64,000 bases of DNA from Pleurodeles waltl (GCF_031143425.1 NC_090444.1:1312121324-1312185323); one strand, 5' to 3'. Shown: positions 37,653 through 48,479, counted from the first letter of the stretch. Program-made: numbers and translations. Notes: generated from the letters alone by a model not told the origin.

Positions 37653-40600
37653 CTAACCTTTCCCAAGAGAGTCTTCATTTTCTAAGTGGAAGAACCTGGA
37701 AAGGCCATCTGCATTGGCATGGGCAGTCCCAGGTCTGTGTTCCACTATAAAGTCCATTCCCTGTAGGGAGATGGACCACCTCAACAGTTTAGGATTTTCA
37801 CCTTTCATTTGCATCAGCCATTTGAGAGGTCTGTGGTCAGTTTGAACTAGGAAGTGAGTCCCAAAGAGGTATGGTCTCAGCTTCTTCAGGGACCAAACCA
37901 CAGCAAAGGCCTCCCTCTCAATGGCACTCCAACGCTGCTCCCTGGGGAGTAACCTCCTGCTAATGAAAGCAACAGGCTGGTCAAGGCCATCATCATTTGT
38001 TTGGGACAAAACTGCCCCTATCCCATGTTCAGAGGCATCAGTCTGCACAATGAACTGCTTAGAATAATCTGGAGCTTTGAGAACTGGTGCTGAGCACATT
38101 GCTTGTTTCAGGGTGTCAAAGGCCTGTTGGCAGTCCACAGTCCAGTTCACTTTCTTGGGCATTTTCTTGGAGGTGAGCTCAGTGAGGGCTGTCACAATGG
38201 ATCCATATCCCTTCACAAACCTCCTGTAGTACCCAGTCAAGCCAAGGAATGCCCTGACTTGAGTCTGGGTTTTTGGAGCTACCCAGTCCAGAATGGTCTG
38301 GATCTTGGGTTGGAGTGGCTGAACTTGGCCTCCACCTACAAGGTGGCCCAAGTAAACCACAGTTCCCTGCCCTATCTGGCATTTGGATGCCTTGATAGAG
38401 AGGCCTGCAGATTGCAGAGCCTTCAAAACCTTCTTCAGGTGGACCAGGTGATCCTGCCAGGTGGAGCTAAAGACAGCAATATCATCAAGATAAGCTGTGC
38501 TAAAGGACTCCAAGCCAGCAAGGACTTGATTCACCAACCTTTGGAAGGTGGCAGGGGCATTCTTTAAACCAAAGGGCATAACAGTAAACTGATAATGCCC
38601 ATCAGGTGTGGAGAATGCTGTCTTTTCTTTTGCTCCAGGTGCCATTTTTATTTGCCAGTACCCTGCTGTTAAGTCAAAGGTACTTAGAAATTTGGCAGCA
38701 CCTAATTTATCAATGAGCTCATCAGCTCTTGGAATTGGATGGGCATCTGTCTTGGTGACAGAGTTGAGCCCTCTGTAGTCCACACAAAACCTCATCTCTT
38801 TCTTTCCATCTTTGGTGTGAGGTTTGGGGACTAAGACCACTGGGCTAGCCCAGGGGCTGTCAGAGCGCTCAATCACTCCCAATTCCAGCATCTTGTGGAC
38901 TTCCATCTTGATGCTTTCCTTAACATGGTCAGACTGTCTGAAGATTTTGTTCTTGACAGGCATGCTGTCTCCTGTGTCCACATCATGGGTACACAGGTGT
39001 GTCTGACCAGGGGTTAGGGAGAAAAGCTCAGGAAACTGTTGTAGGACTCTCCTACAATCAGCCTGCTGTTGGCCAGAGAGGGTGTCTGAGTAGATCACTC
39101 CATCTACTGTGCCATCTTTTGGGTCTGATGACAGAAGATCAGGGAGAGGTTCACTCTCTGCCTCCTGATCCTCATCTGTTACCATTAACAGATTCACATC
39201 AGCCCTGTCATGGAAGAGCTTAAGGCGGTTCACATGGATCACCCTCTTGGGGCTCCTGCTTGTGCCCAGGTCCACCAGGTAGGTGACCTGACTCTTCCTC
39301 TCTAGCACTGGGTAAGGGCCACTCCATTTGTCCTGGAGTGCCCTGGGAGCCACAGGCTCCAGAACCCAGACCTTCTGCCCTGGTTGGAACTCAACCAGTG
39401 CAGCCTTTTGGTCATACCAAAACTTCTGGAGTTGTTGGCTGGCCTCAAGGTTTTTGGTTGCCTTTTCCATGTACTCTGCCATTCTAGAGCGAAGGCCAAG
39501 TACATAGTCCACTATGTCCTGTTTAGGCTCATGGAGAGGTCTCTCCCAGCCTTCTTTAACAAGGGCAAGTGGTCCCCTTACAGGATGACCAAACAGAAGT
39601 TCAAAGGGTGAGAACCCTACTCCCTTCTGTGGTACCTCCCTGTAAGCGAAAAGCAGACATGGCAGGAGGACATCCCATCTCCTTTTGAGTTTTTCTGGGA
39701 GCCCCATGATCATGCCCTTTAATGTCTTGTTGAATCTCTCAACTAAGCCATTAGTTTGTGGATGGTAAGGTGTAGTGAATTTATAAGTCACTCCACACTC
39801 ATTCCACATGTGCTTTAGGTATGCTGACATGAAGTTGGTACCTCTGTCAGACACCACCTCCTTAGGGAAACCCACTCTGGTAAAGATACCAATGAGGGCC
39901 TTGGCTACTGCAGGGGCAGTAGTCGACCTAAGGGGAATAGCTTCAGGATACCTGGTAGCATGATCCACTACTACCAGGATATACATATTTCCTGAGGCTG
40001 TGGGAGGTTCCAGTGGACCAACTATGTCCACACCCACTCTTTCAAAGGGCACCCCCACCACAGGAAGTGGAATGAGGGGGGCCTTTGGATGCCCACCTGT
40101 CTTACCACTGGCTTGACAGGTGGGGCAGGAGAGGCAAAACTCCTTAACCATGTTGGACATATTGGGCCAGTAGAAGTGGTTGACTAACCTCTCCCACGTC
40201 TTGGTTTGTCCCAAATGTCCAGCAAGGGGAATGTCATGGGCCAATGTTAGGATGAACTCTCTGAACAGCTGAGGCACTACCACTCTCCTAGTGGCACCAG
40301 GTTTGGGGTCTCTGGCCTCAGTGTACAGGAGCCCATCTTCCCAATAGACCCTATGTGTTCCATTTTTCTTGCCTTTGGACTCTTCAGCAGCTTGCTGCCT
40401 AAGGCCTTCAAGAGAGGGACAGGTTTCTTGTCCCTTACACAGCTCCTCCCTTGAGGGTCCCCCTGGGCCTAAGAGCTCAACCTGATAAGGTTCAAGCTCC
40501 AAAGGCTCAGTTCCCTCAGAGGGCAGAACTTCTTCCTGAGAAGAGAGGTTCCCTTTCTTTTGCTGTGTTGCAGTTGGTTTCCCAACTGACTTTCCTGTTC

Positions 40601-42431
40601 TCTTGGTAGGTTGGGCCATTTTTCCAGACTCCAGCTCTACTTTTTCACCCTGTGCCTTGCATTGTGCTCTTGTTTTCACACACACCAGTTCAGGGATACC
40701 CAGCATTGCTGCATGGGTTTTTAGCTCTACCTCAGCCCATGCTGAGGACTCCAGGTCATTTCCAAGCAGACAGTCCACTGGGATATTTGAGGAGACCACC
40801 ACCTGCTTCAGGCCATTGACCCCTCCCCATTCTAAAGTAACCATTGCCATGGGATGTACTTTTCTCTGATTGTCAGCGTTGGTGACTGTGTAAGTTTTTC
40901 CAGTCAGGTATTGGCCAGGGGAAACCAGTTTCTCTGTCACCATGGTGACACTGGCACCTGTATCCCTCAGGCCCTCTATTCTAGTCCCATTAATTAAGAG
41001 TTGCTGTCTGTATTTTTGCATGTTAGGCGGCCAGACAGCTAGTGTGGCTAAATCCACCCCACCCTCAGAAACTAGAGTAGCTTCAGTGTGGACCCTGATT
41101 TGCTCTGGGCACACTGTTGATCCCACTTGGAGACTAGCCATACCAGTGTTACCTGGATGGGAGTTTGGAGTGGAACCTTTCTTGGGACAGGCCTTGTCTC
41201 CAGTTTGGTGTCCATGCTGTTTACAGCTATGACACCAGGCCTTTTTGGGATCAAAGTTTTTACCCTTGTACCCATTGTTTTGTGAAGAGGCTCTGGGCCC
41301 ACCCTCCTGTGCAGGTTTTTGGGGGCCTGTGGAAGACTCTTTACTATTTTTAGTTTTGGTTGTCTCATCACCCTTCTGCTGGGGAGTCTTCGTGACCCCT
41401 TTCTTTTGGTCACCCCCTGTTGAAGTCTTGGACACCCTTGTCTTGACCCAATGGTCCGCCTTCTTTCCCAATTCTTGGGGAGAAATTGGTCCTAGGTCTA
41501 CCAGATGCTGATGCAGTTTATCATTGAAACAATTACTTAACAGGTGTTCTTTCACAAATAAATTGTACAGCCCATCATAATTACTTACACCACTGCCTTG
41601 AATCCAACCATCTAGTGTTTTCACTGAGTAGTCAACAAAGTCAACCCAGGTCTGGCTCGAGGATTTTTGAGCCCCCCTGAACCTAATCCTGTACTCCTCA
41701 GTGGAGAATCCAAAGCCCTCAATCAGGGTACCCTTCATGAGGTCATAAGATTCTGCATCTTGTCCAGAGAGTGTGAGGAGTCTATCCCTACACTTTCCTG
41801 TGAACATTTCCCAAAGGAGAGCACCCCAGTGAGATCTGTTCACTTTTCTGGTTACACAAGCCCTCTCAAAAGCTGTGAACCATTTGGTGATGTCATCACC
41901 ATCTTCATATTTAGTTACAATCCCTTTGGGGATTTTCAACATGTCAGGAGAATCTCTGACCCTATTTATGTTGCTGCCACCATTGATGGGTCCTAGGCCC
42001 ATCTCTTGTCTTTCCCTCTCTATGGCTAGGATCTGTCTTTCCAAAGCCAATCTTTTGGCCATCCTGGCTAACTGGATGTCCTCTTCACTGGAGTTATCCT
42101 CAGTGATTTCAGAGTTGTTGGTCCCTCCTGTGAGGGAACCAGCATCTCTGACTATTATTTGTGGAGTCAGGGCTTGAGAAGCCCTGCTCTCCCTAAGTAG
42201 GACTGGAGGGGGGGAATTTCCCTCCAAGTCACTATCTTCATCCTCTGAGTTGCCATCCTCAGAGGGGTTGGCCTTTTCAAACTCTGCCAAAAGCTCCTGG
42301 AGCTGTACTTTGGTAGGTTTGGGGCCCATTGCTATTTTCTTTAGTTTACAGAGTGACCTTAGCTCTCTCATCTGTAGATGGAGGTAAGGTGTGGTGTCGA
42401 GTTCCACCACATTCACATCTGTGCTAGACAT
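37653..42431 (-). CDS. Gag-Pol polyprotein of gypsy element 1 (Gmr1-like)
   Basis: One uninterrupted 1,592-residue frame. Gag: a charged helix ~120-145, a SCAN-like capsid segment ~247-330, and a zinc knuckle C400, C403, H408, C415 (CX2CX4HX6C, wider than the usual CCHC). Protease: DTGAS 490-494 and LLGND 556-560. Integrase follows at once: H732/H739 and C769/C772 zinc site; catalytic D802, D862, E898 with 35 residues between the last two; GPY module ~1036-1042. RT is after integrase: FDLTAGYWQ ~1252, YLDD 1314-1317. RNase H: D1465, E1507, D1532, D1575. This is the integrase-before-RT order of Gmr1 elements. Gag would assemble particles; Pol would copy RNA into DNA and integrate it. Gag and Pol share one frame with no shift signal seen. 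No missing catalytic residue was found, so it may be competent. Confidence 0.95.
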   Translation of the reverse strand: MSSTDVNVVELDTTPYLHLQMRELRSLCKLKKIAMGPKPTKVQLQELLAEFEKANPSEDGNSEDEDSDLEGNSPPPVLLRESRASQALTPQIIVRDAGSLTGGTNNSEITEDNSSEEDIQLARMAKRLALERQILAIERERQEMGLGPINGGSNINRVRDSPDMLKIPKGIVTKYEDGDDITKWFTAFERACVTRKVNRSHWGALLWEMFTGKCRDRLLTLSGQDAESYDLMKGTLIEGFGFSTEEYRIRFRGAQKSSSQTWVDFVDYSVKTLDGWIQGSGVSNYDGLYNLFVKEHLLSNCFNDKLHQHLVDLGPISPQELGKKADHWVKTRVSKTSTGGDQKKGVTKTPQQKGDETTKTKNSKESSTGPQKPAQEGGPRASSQNNGYKGKNFDPKKAWCHSCKQHGHQTGDKACPKKGSTPNSHPGNTGMASLQVGSTVCPEQIRVHTEATLVSEGGVDLATLAVWPPNMQKYRQQLLINGTRIEGLRDTGASVTMVTEKLVSPGQYLTGKTYTVTNADNQRKVHPMAMVTLEWGGVNGLKQVVVSSNIPVDCLLGNDLESSAWAEVELKTHAAMLGIPELVCVKTRAQCKAQGEKVELESGKMAQPTKRTGKSVGKPTATQQKKGNLSSQEEVLPSEGTEPLELEPYQVELLGPGGPSREELCKGQETCPSLEGLRQQAAEESKGKKNGTHRVYWEDGLLYTEARDPKPGATRRVVVPQLFREFILTLAHDIPLAGHLGQTKTWERLVNHFYWPNMSNMVKEFCLSCPTCQASGKTGGHPKAPLIPLPVVGVPFERVGVDIVGPLEPPTASGNMYILVVVDHATRYPEAIPLRSTTAPAVAKALIGIFTRVGFPKEVVSDRGTNFMSAYLKHMWNECGVTYKFTTPYHPQTNGLVERFNKTLKGMIMGLPEKLKRRWDVLLPCLLFAYREVPQKGVGFSPFELLFGHPVRGPLALVKEGWERPLHEPKQDIVDYVLGLRSRMAEYMEKATKNLEASQQLQKFWYDQKAALVEFQPGQKVWVLEPVAPRALQDKWSGPYPVLERKSQVTYLVDLGTSRSPKRVIHVNRLKLFHDRADVNLLMVTDEDQEAESEPLPDLLSSDPKDGTVDGVIYSDTLSGQQQADCRRVLQQFPELFSLTPGQTHLCTHDVDTGDSMPVKNKIFRQSDHVKESIKMEVHKMLELGVIERSDSPWASPVVLVPKPHTKDGKKEMRFCVDYRGLNSVTKTDAHPIPRADELIDKLGAAKFLSTFDLTAGYWQIKMAPGAKEKTAFSTPDGHYQFTVMPFGLKNAPATFQRLVNQVLAGLESFSTAYLDDIAVFSSTWQDHLVHLKKVLKALQSAGLSIKASKCQIGQGTVVYLGHLVGGGQVQPLQPKIQTILDWVAPKTQTQVRAFLGLTGYYRRFVKGYGSIVTALTELTSKKMPKKVNWTVDCQQAFDTLKQAMCSAPVLKAPDYSKQFIVQTDASEHGIGAVLSQTNDDGLDQPVAFISRRLLPREQRWSAIEREAFAVVWSLKKLRPYLFGTHFLVQTDHRPLKWLMQMKGENPKLLRWSISLQGMDFIVEHRPGTAHANADGLSRFFHLENEDSLGKG

Positions 42432-42676
42432 TATGCTTCTAAAAGTTGGAATACTTTTTAAGAAACTAAAACTGGTTCTAGAATCTAATTCAAACTTTTA
42501 CAAACTTTTAAACTCTAAAAGAAATGCTAAACAGGATCTAACACAAGGCCCTAGCAGGTCTTTTAAGAATTTAGAAAACTTTTCAAATTGCAAAAATCAA
42601 TTTCTAATGACAATTTTGGAATTTGTCGTGTGATCAGGTATTGGCTGAGTAGTCCAGCAAATGCAAAGTCTTGTAT

Positions 42677-42695
42677 CCCACCGCTGATCCACCAA
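42677..42695 (-). other. Element 1 primer-binding-site candidate
   Basis: Directly after the 5' LTR on the minus strand, one extra T and then TGGTGGATCAGCGGTGG. TGG pairs with a tRNA CCA end. I have not assigned the tRNA. Confidence 0.6.
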
Positions 42696-45386
42696 TGTAG
42701 GAAGTTGGCTCTGTATGTGCTATTTCAAAGTAAGGAATAGCATGCACAGAGTCCAAGGGTTCCCCTTAGAGGTAAAATAGTGGTAAAAATAGATAATACT
42801 AATGCTCTATTTTGTGGTAGTGTGGTCGAGCAGTAGGCTTATCCAAGGAGTAGTGTTAAGCATTTGTTGTACATACACATAGACAATAAATGAGGTACAC
42901 ACACTCAGAAACAAATCCAGCCAATAGGTTTTTGTATAGAAAAATATCTTTTCTTAGTTTATTTTAAGAACCACAGGTTCAAATTCTACATGTAATAGCT
43001 CATTCGAAAGGTATTGCAGGTAAGTACTTTAGGAACTTCAAATCATCAAAATTGCATGTATACTTTTCAAGTTATTCACAAATAGCTGTTTTAAAAGTGG
43101 ACACTTAGTGCAATTTTCACAGTTCCTAGGGGAGGTAAGTATTTGTTAGTTTTACCAGGTAAGTAAGACACTTACAGGGTTCAGTTCTTGGTCCAAGGTA
43201 GCCCACCGTTGGGGGTTCAGAGCAACCCCAAAGTCACCACACCAGCAGCTCAGGGCCGGTCAGGTGCAGAGTCCAAAGTGGTGCCCAAAACACATAGGCT
43301 AGAATGGAGAGAAGGGGGGTGCCCCGGTTCCGGTCTGCTTGCAGGTAAGTACCCGCGTCTTCGGAGGGCAGACCAGGGGGGTTTTGTAGGGCACCGGGGG
43401 GGGGACACAAGTCCACACAGAAATTTCACCCTCAGCAGCGCGGGGGCGGCCGGGTGCAGTGTAGAAACAAGCGTCGGGTTTGTAATGGAAGTCAATGGGA
43501 GATCTAGGGATCTCTTCAGCGCTGCAGGCAGGCAAGGGGGGGGTTCCTCGGGGAAACCTCCACTTGGGCAAGGGAGAGGGACTCCTGGGGGTCACTCCTC
43601 CAGTGAAAGTCCGGTCCTTCAGGTCCTGGGGGCTGCGGGTGCAGGGTCTCTCCCAGGTGTCGGGACTTTGGTTTCAAAGAGTCGCGGTCAGGGGAAGCCT
43701 CGGGATTCCCTCTGCAGGCGGCGCTGTGGGGACTCAGGGGGGACAGGTTTTTGTACTCACAGTCTTAGAGTAGTCCTGGGGTCCCTCCTGAGGTGTTGGA
43801 TCGCCACCAGCCGAGTCGGGGTCGCCGGGTGCAGTGTTGCAAGTCTCACGCCTTTTGCGGGGAGCTTGCAGGGTTCTTTAAAGCTGCTGGAAACAAAGTT
43901 GCAGCCTTTCTTGGAGCAGGTCCGCTGTCCTCGGGAGTTTCTTGTCTTTTCGAAGCAGGGGCAGTCCTCAGAGGATGTCGAGGTCGCTGGTCCCTTTGGA
44001 AGGCGTCGCTGGAGCAGGATCTTTGGAAGGCAGGAGACAGGCCGGTGAGTTTCTGGAGCCAAGGCAGTTGTCGTCTTCTGGTCTTCCTCTGCAGGGGTTT
44101 TTCAGCTAGGCAGTCCTTCTTCTTGTAGTTGCAGGAATCTAATTTTCTAGGGTTCAGGGTAGCCCTTAAATACTAAATTTAAGGGCGTGTTTAGGTCTGG
44201 GGGGTTAGTAGCCAATGGCTACTAGCCCTGAGGGTGGGTACACCCTCTTTGTGCCTCCTCCCAAGGGGAGGGGGTCACAATCCTAACCCTATTGGGGGAA
44301 TCCTCCATCTGCAAGATGGAGGATTTCTAAAAGTCAGAGTCACCTCAGCTCAGGACACCTTAGGGGCTGTCCTGACTGGCCAGTGACTCCTCCTTGTTGC
44401 TTTCTTTGTTCCCTCCAGCCTTGCCGCCAAAAGTGGGGGCCGTGGCCGGAGGGGGCGGGCAACTCCACTAAGCTGGAGTGCCCTGCTGGGCTGTGACAAA
44501 GGGGTGAGCCTTTGAGGCTCACCGCCAGGTGTCACAGCTCCTGCCTGGGGGAGGTGTTAGCATCTCCACCCAGTGCAGGCTTTGTTACTGGCCTCAGAGT
44601 GACAAAGGCACTCTCCCCATGGGGCCAGCAACATGTCTCTGGTGTGGCAGGCTGCTGGAACTAGTCAGCCTACACAGACAGTCGGTTAAGTTTCAGGGGG
44701 CACCTCTAAGGTGCCCTCTGTGGTGTATTTTACAATAAAATGTACACTGGCATCAGTGTGCATTTATTGTGCTGAGAAGTTTGATACCAAACTTCCCAGT
44801 TTTCAGTGCAGCCATTATGGTGCTGTGGAGTTCGTGTTTGACAGACTCCCAGACCATATACTCTTATGGCTACCCTGCACTTACAATGTCTAAGGTTTTG
44901 TTTAGACACTGTAGGGGTACCATGCTCATGCACTGGTACCCTCACCTATGGTATAGTGCACCCTGCCTTAGGGCTGTAAGGCCTGCTAGAGGGGTGTCTT
45001 ACCTATACTGCATAGGCAGTGAGAGGCTGGCATGGCACCCTGAGGGGAGTGCCATGTCGACTTACTCGTTTGGTCCTCACTAGCACACACAAGCTGGCAA
45101 GCAGTGTGTCTGTGCTGAGTGAGAGGTCTCCAGGGTGGCATAAGACATGCTGCATCCCTTAGAGACCTTCCTTGGCATCAGGGCCCTTGGTACTAGAAGT
45201 ACCAGTTACAAGGGACTTATCTGGATGCCAGGGTCTGCCAATTGTGGATACAAAAGTACAGGTTAGGGAAAGAACACTGGTGCTGGGGCCTGGTTAGCAG
45301 GCCTCAGCACACTTTCAATTGTAAACATAGCATCAGCAAAGGCAAAAAGTCAGGGGGCAACCATGCCAAGGAGGCATTTCCTTACA
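42696..45386 (-). repeat. Element 1, 5' LTR
   Basis: The upstream LTR in coding orientation. A TATTTAAG box lies at 44172-44165, inside a perfect 10-bp-arm palindrome. AATAAA signals occur on both sides of it. Confidence 0.95.
44165..44172 (-). promoter_or_regulatory. Element 1 LTR TATA-like box
   Basis: TATTTAAG on the minus strand, flanked by GCCCTTAAAT / ATTTAAGGGC arms. It is the best candidate for the core promoter of this element. The same box is present in the 3' LTR. Confidence 0.5.
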
Positions 45387-45391
45387 AGCTT
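45387..45391. repeat. Target-site duplication AGCTT (right)
   Basis: Second copy of 34927-34931, at the point where transposase coding sequence resumes. Confidence 0.9.
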
Positions 45392-46558
45392 TAACTCCAT
45401 GAATGTGCAGATAGTGTGCCTGGCGGACCAGTACATTTCCCATGTCAATGCAAAGTATCCTTGGTCTGTGCATGATGCCTTTATCCTGAGGAATAGCAGC
45501 ATACCATATGTGATGGCTCAACTCCAGAGGCACCGGGTGTTGCTCATAGGTGAGCCCTGGTTCCCACCCAGTAGGTGTTCGTGTATGGTTATGGTGTGGG
45601 CCCTAAGGGTTAGTGTGTATCTAATGGTTGTCCCTCGACATTTGCAGGTGACTCTAGTTACCCCAACCTCTCATGGCTTCTGACCCCTGTGAATAATGCC
45701 AGGACAAGGGCAGAGGAACATTACAATGAGGCACATGGGCGAACAAGAAGAATCATAGAGAGGACATTCGGCCTCCTGAAGGCCACGTTTCATTGCCTCC
45801 ACCTAACAGGTGGATCCCTGTACTACTCAACCAAGATGGTGTGCCAGATCATCGTGGCATGCTGTATGCCGCACAACCTTGCCTTACGTCACCAGGTGCC
45901 TTTTCTGCAGGAGGATGGGGCTGGAGATGGGCGTGTTGCAGCAGTGGACCCTGTGGACAGTGAAGATGAGGAGGCAGAGGATGAGGATGAGGACAACAGA
46001 AGTGCAATAATATGACAATACTTCTAATGACACACATGTAAGACAGTGTAACTTCACTTTTAATTGACAATTTTGTGTTTGACATTGACACTGGCAGGCT
46101 TATTTTCCCACTTCTATGGCCACTTACGGTACACTTTGTCATATCTATTTCCAGATAATTGTGGCCCACTATCGCTCCTGGTGTGTTGACTGCAGCCAAC
46201 TATAGGTCATTCCTATGTATACATTACTGTACAGTTGTATTGCAGTGTTTAAAGCTTGTTAAATGAATACATAGTTCAATCATTTGACAGACTCCATACT
46301 TGTATTTATTCAAATGGTGTTTATTTAAGTGCCAATAAGTAGAGGGGGGTGTGCAATGGGCTGGAATGATGGTGGAGGAATGTATAGGATAGAGTCCAGT
46401 CTATGTGGATCACAGGTGCATTGTCCAAGGGGGCATAGGAAGTGGAGCAATGGCAGTTCAAGGTGGACAGGGTGACTGGGTGGGACACAAGGGTGACAAT
46501 CAGGAGAGTCTTTTTTCCTGGCGGGGGTCTTGGCAATTGACTCTGGCTTCTGCCTGGA

Positions 46559-48059
46559 TCACAGGGACCATTTGCGGGGTGGTTCTCCTTCTGCAGCGGG
46601 AGGGGTGCTGGCGGCCTGTTGGTCCTGTGGTGGGGCCGCCTGTCCACTAGTGGCAGCGGAGGTGGAAGGCTGTTCATCGGTTTGGCTAGTGTCAGGGGCC
46701 CGGTGGTGTGCCATTGCCTCCCTCATGATATTGGCCATGACTGCCAGCACCCCTGCAAAGGTGACCAGGGTGGTGTTTATGTCCTTCAAGTCCTCCCTGA
46801 TCCCCAGGTACTGTCCCTCCTGCTGCCGCTGGGTCTCCTGCAACTTGTCCAGTAACTGGCCCATCGTCTCATGGGAATGGTGGCATGCTCCCAGGATCTT
46901 GGTGAGTGCCTCCTGGAAAGTTGGTTCCCTGGGCCTGTCCTCCCCCTGTCGCACAGCAGTCTTCCCAGCTTCCCTGTTGCCCTGTGCCTCTGTCCCCTGA
47001 ACCGTGTGCCCACTGCCACTGACCCCAGGTCCCTCATCATCCTGTGTTTGTGGGGTGGCCTGGGGTTCCTGTAGTAGTGGACACACTGCTGATTGACGTT
47101 TCCTGGGGACAGAGGTATGGGCCCGCTTGGTGGGTACTGTGCTGGTGTTTCCTGAGGGGGGAGGCTCTGTGGTAGTATGGGACTGTGCCTGGGTAACCGA
47201 CTGTCCGGAGGTCCCTGATGGGCCAGGTTGGTCATCCAGATCCAGGCGTCCAGAGCTGCTGTCATCACTGTGGGCCTCTTCTGGGGGGAAGGGGGCCCTG
47301 GATGTTGCTGGCACCTTCTCACCGGTGAATTTGGGTGGGGGACCTGTGGGGATGTAAATGCAGTGTTATTGTTTCTGCGTGTGACATCTGGTGCATGGGT
47401 GTGTTGCCCTCTATGGTGGTTGTTACCCTGGCAGCTTTGCCTTGTGTGAGTAGTTATTTGGTGGGCTAGGTGATTCTCTCTAGTGTGCATGCTTTAGTGA
47501 TGGGTGTCCATGCAGGTCTGTGATGGGGGTCCGTGCATTGGTGTTACATGCAGGGCTTGGTATTGTGAGGGGTGGGTTGTGATGGTGGGGTGTGTGTGAG
47601 ATGGTGGAGTGATGGGAGTGAGGGTAAGGGTGGGGGCTTGTGATGGCATGCAGGTAGGGGGTGATAGTAGTATAGGGTTGACTTACCAGAGTCCAGTCCT
47701 CCTCCTACTTCTGCCAGGCCATCTGGATGCATGATTCCCAAGACTTGCTCCTCCCATGTTAGTTGTGGGGGAGGGGGTGGGGGTCCACCGCCAGTCCTCT
47801 GTACAGCTAGTTGGTGTCTTGCTGCTGTAGAACGCACCTTCCTCCGTAGGTCATTCCACCTCTTCCTGATGTCATCCCTTGTTCTGGGGTGCTGTCCCAC
47901 GGCGTTGACCCGGTCCACGAGTCTCCACCATAGCTCCATCTTCCTTGCAATGGATGTCTGCTGCACCTGTGATCCGAATAGCTGTGGCTCTACCCGGATG
48001 ATTTCCTCCACCATGACCCTTATCTCCTCTGAGAATCTGGGGTGTCGTTGTGTTGCCAT
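46559..48059 (-). CDS. Harbinger Myb/SANT-like protein, spliced, apparently intact
   Basis: Exon 1 is 48059-47687 (ATG; donor ACTCTG/GTAAGT) and exon 2 is 47343-46559 (acceptor CCCCACAG). Joining keeps the frame and gives 385 residues. Residues ~5-85 form the SANT/Myb-like domain (FSEEIRVMVEEI, WWRLVDRVNAVG, DIRKRWNDLRRKV), followed by a Pro run. The middle is Ser/Thr/Pro-rich and acidic. The C-terminal ~100 residues (TMGQLLDKLQETQRQQ ... VMANIMREAMA) look like a coiled coil. Harbinger transposons generally encode such a partner, which helps the transposase enter the nucleus and bind TIRs. Possible minus-strand AATAAA signals follow at 46310-46305 and 46325-46320. It converges on the transposase gene. 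The splice choice is inferred. Confidence 0.7.
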
Positions 48060-48479
48060 GGGTGTAGTGTGAGTGGTGTGGGTGAGGGTGTGTGGGTTGA
48101 TGTGTTGGGGTGTATGATGTAAGGTGCGTGGTTTGTGTATAGGTGATGGTGGTGTGTGGCAGTGGTCTCGTCTGGGGTCTTGCCATCTCTCTTGTGGCAA
48201 TTGTTTTTAGTTGTAAAGGGTTATGGATAGTGTGGGTGGGTGTTTTATAGTGGTGTGGGTTTGTGGGTGTGGTATGTGTATGGGTGTCAGGTGTGTGTTA
48301 TTCAAATTGTCCAATGTAATGTTGTTTTGTATGTGTGTGTGTGTATTTTGAGCGCAGCAGTATGTATCGTCAATGGTTTAGTGCCATTGAATGTCCGTTG
48401 CAGTGATTCATGGGTCATAATGCTGTGGGTGTGGTTCTGTTGGCGTAACAGTGTGGGTTGTGCTACCGCCAGTTTATCA

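Larger units (their letters stand above)
34932..45386 (-). mobile_element. Complete Gmr1-like Ty3/gypsy retrotransposon, element 1
   Basis: A 10,455-bp element with two 2,691-bp LTRs (34932-37622 and 42696-45386) and a TG...CA boundary on each (TGTAAGG ... CCTACA in coding orientation). It has a primer-binding-site candidate, a purine-rich tract, one intact 1,592-codon Gag-Pol frame and a 5-bp AGCTT duplication. It is inserted in the Harbinger transposase exon. Every LTR segment compared, including all ORFs longer than 60 codons, is identical between the two LTRs at a constant offset of 7,764. This implies a very recent insertion. No env and no chromodomain are seen. Confidence 0.95.
34476..46015 (+). 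pseudogene. Harbinger (HARBI1-like) transposase, split and mutated
   Basis: Exon 1 (34476-34931) begins ATG and encodes the N-terminal helical region (VLHFLATGSFQVTVGLAAGMSQ) typical of HARBI1. The first catalytic Asp position reads Val (GAIVGTHIAF, codon 34860-34862). A frame error gives TGA at 34902-34904. A gypsy element then interrupts the exon at 34931. Coding resumes at 45387: NSMNVQIVCLA ... SVHDAFIL retains the second Asp. A GTGAGC...TTTGCAG intron lies at 45550-45647, and the last exon holds the catalytic Glu in RRIIERTFGLLK and an acidic Glu/Asp tail, with stop at 46013-46015. The protein would cut and join the element's TIRs in the nucleus. The Asp-to-Val change, frameshift and 10.5-kb insertion make it inactive. 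Confidence 0.85.

Noticed and set aside
37653..42431. Possible chromodomain or envelope gene in the gypsy elements
   Set aside because: RNase H runs to the end of the frame, the stop is followed within about 30 bases by the purine tract and LTR, and no chromodomain-like sequence follows integrase.
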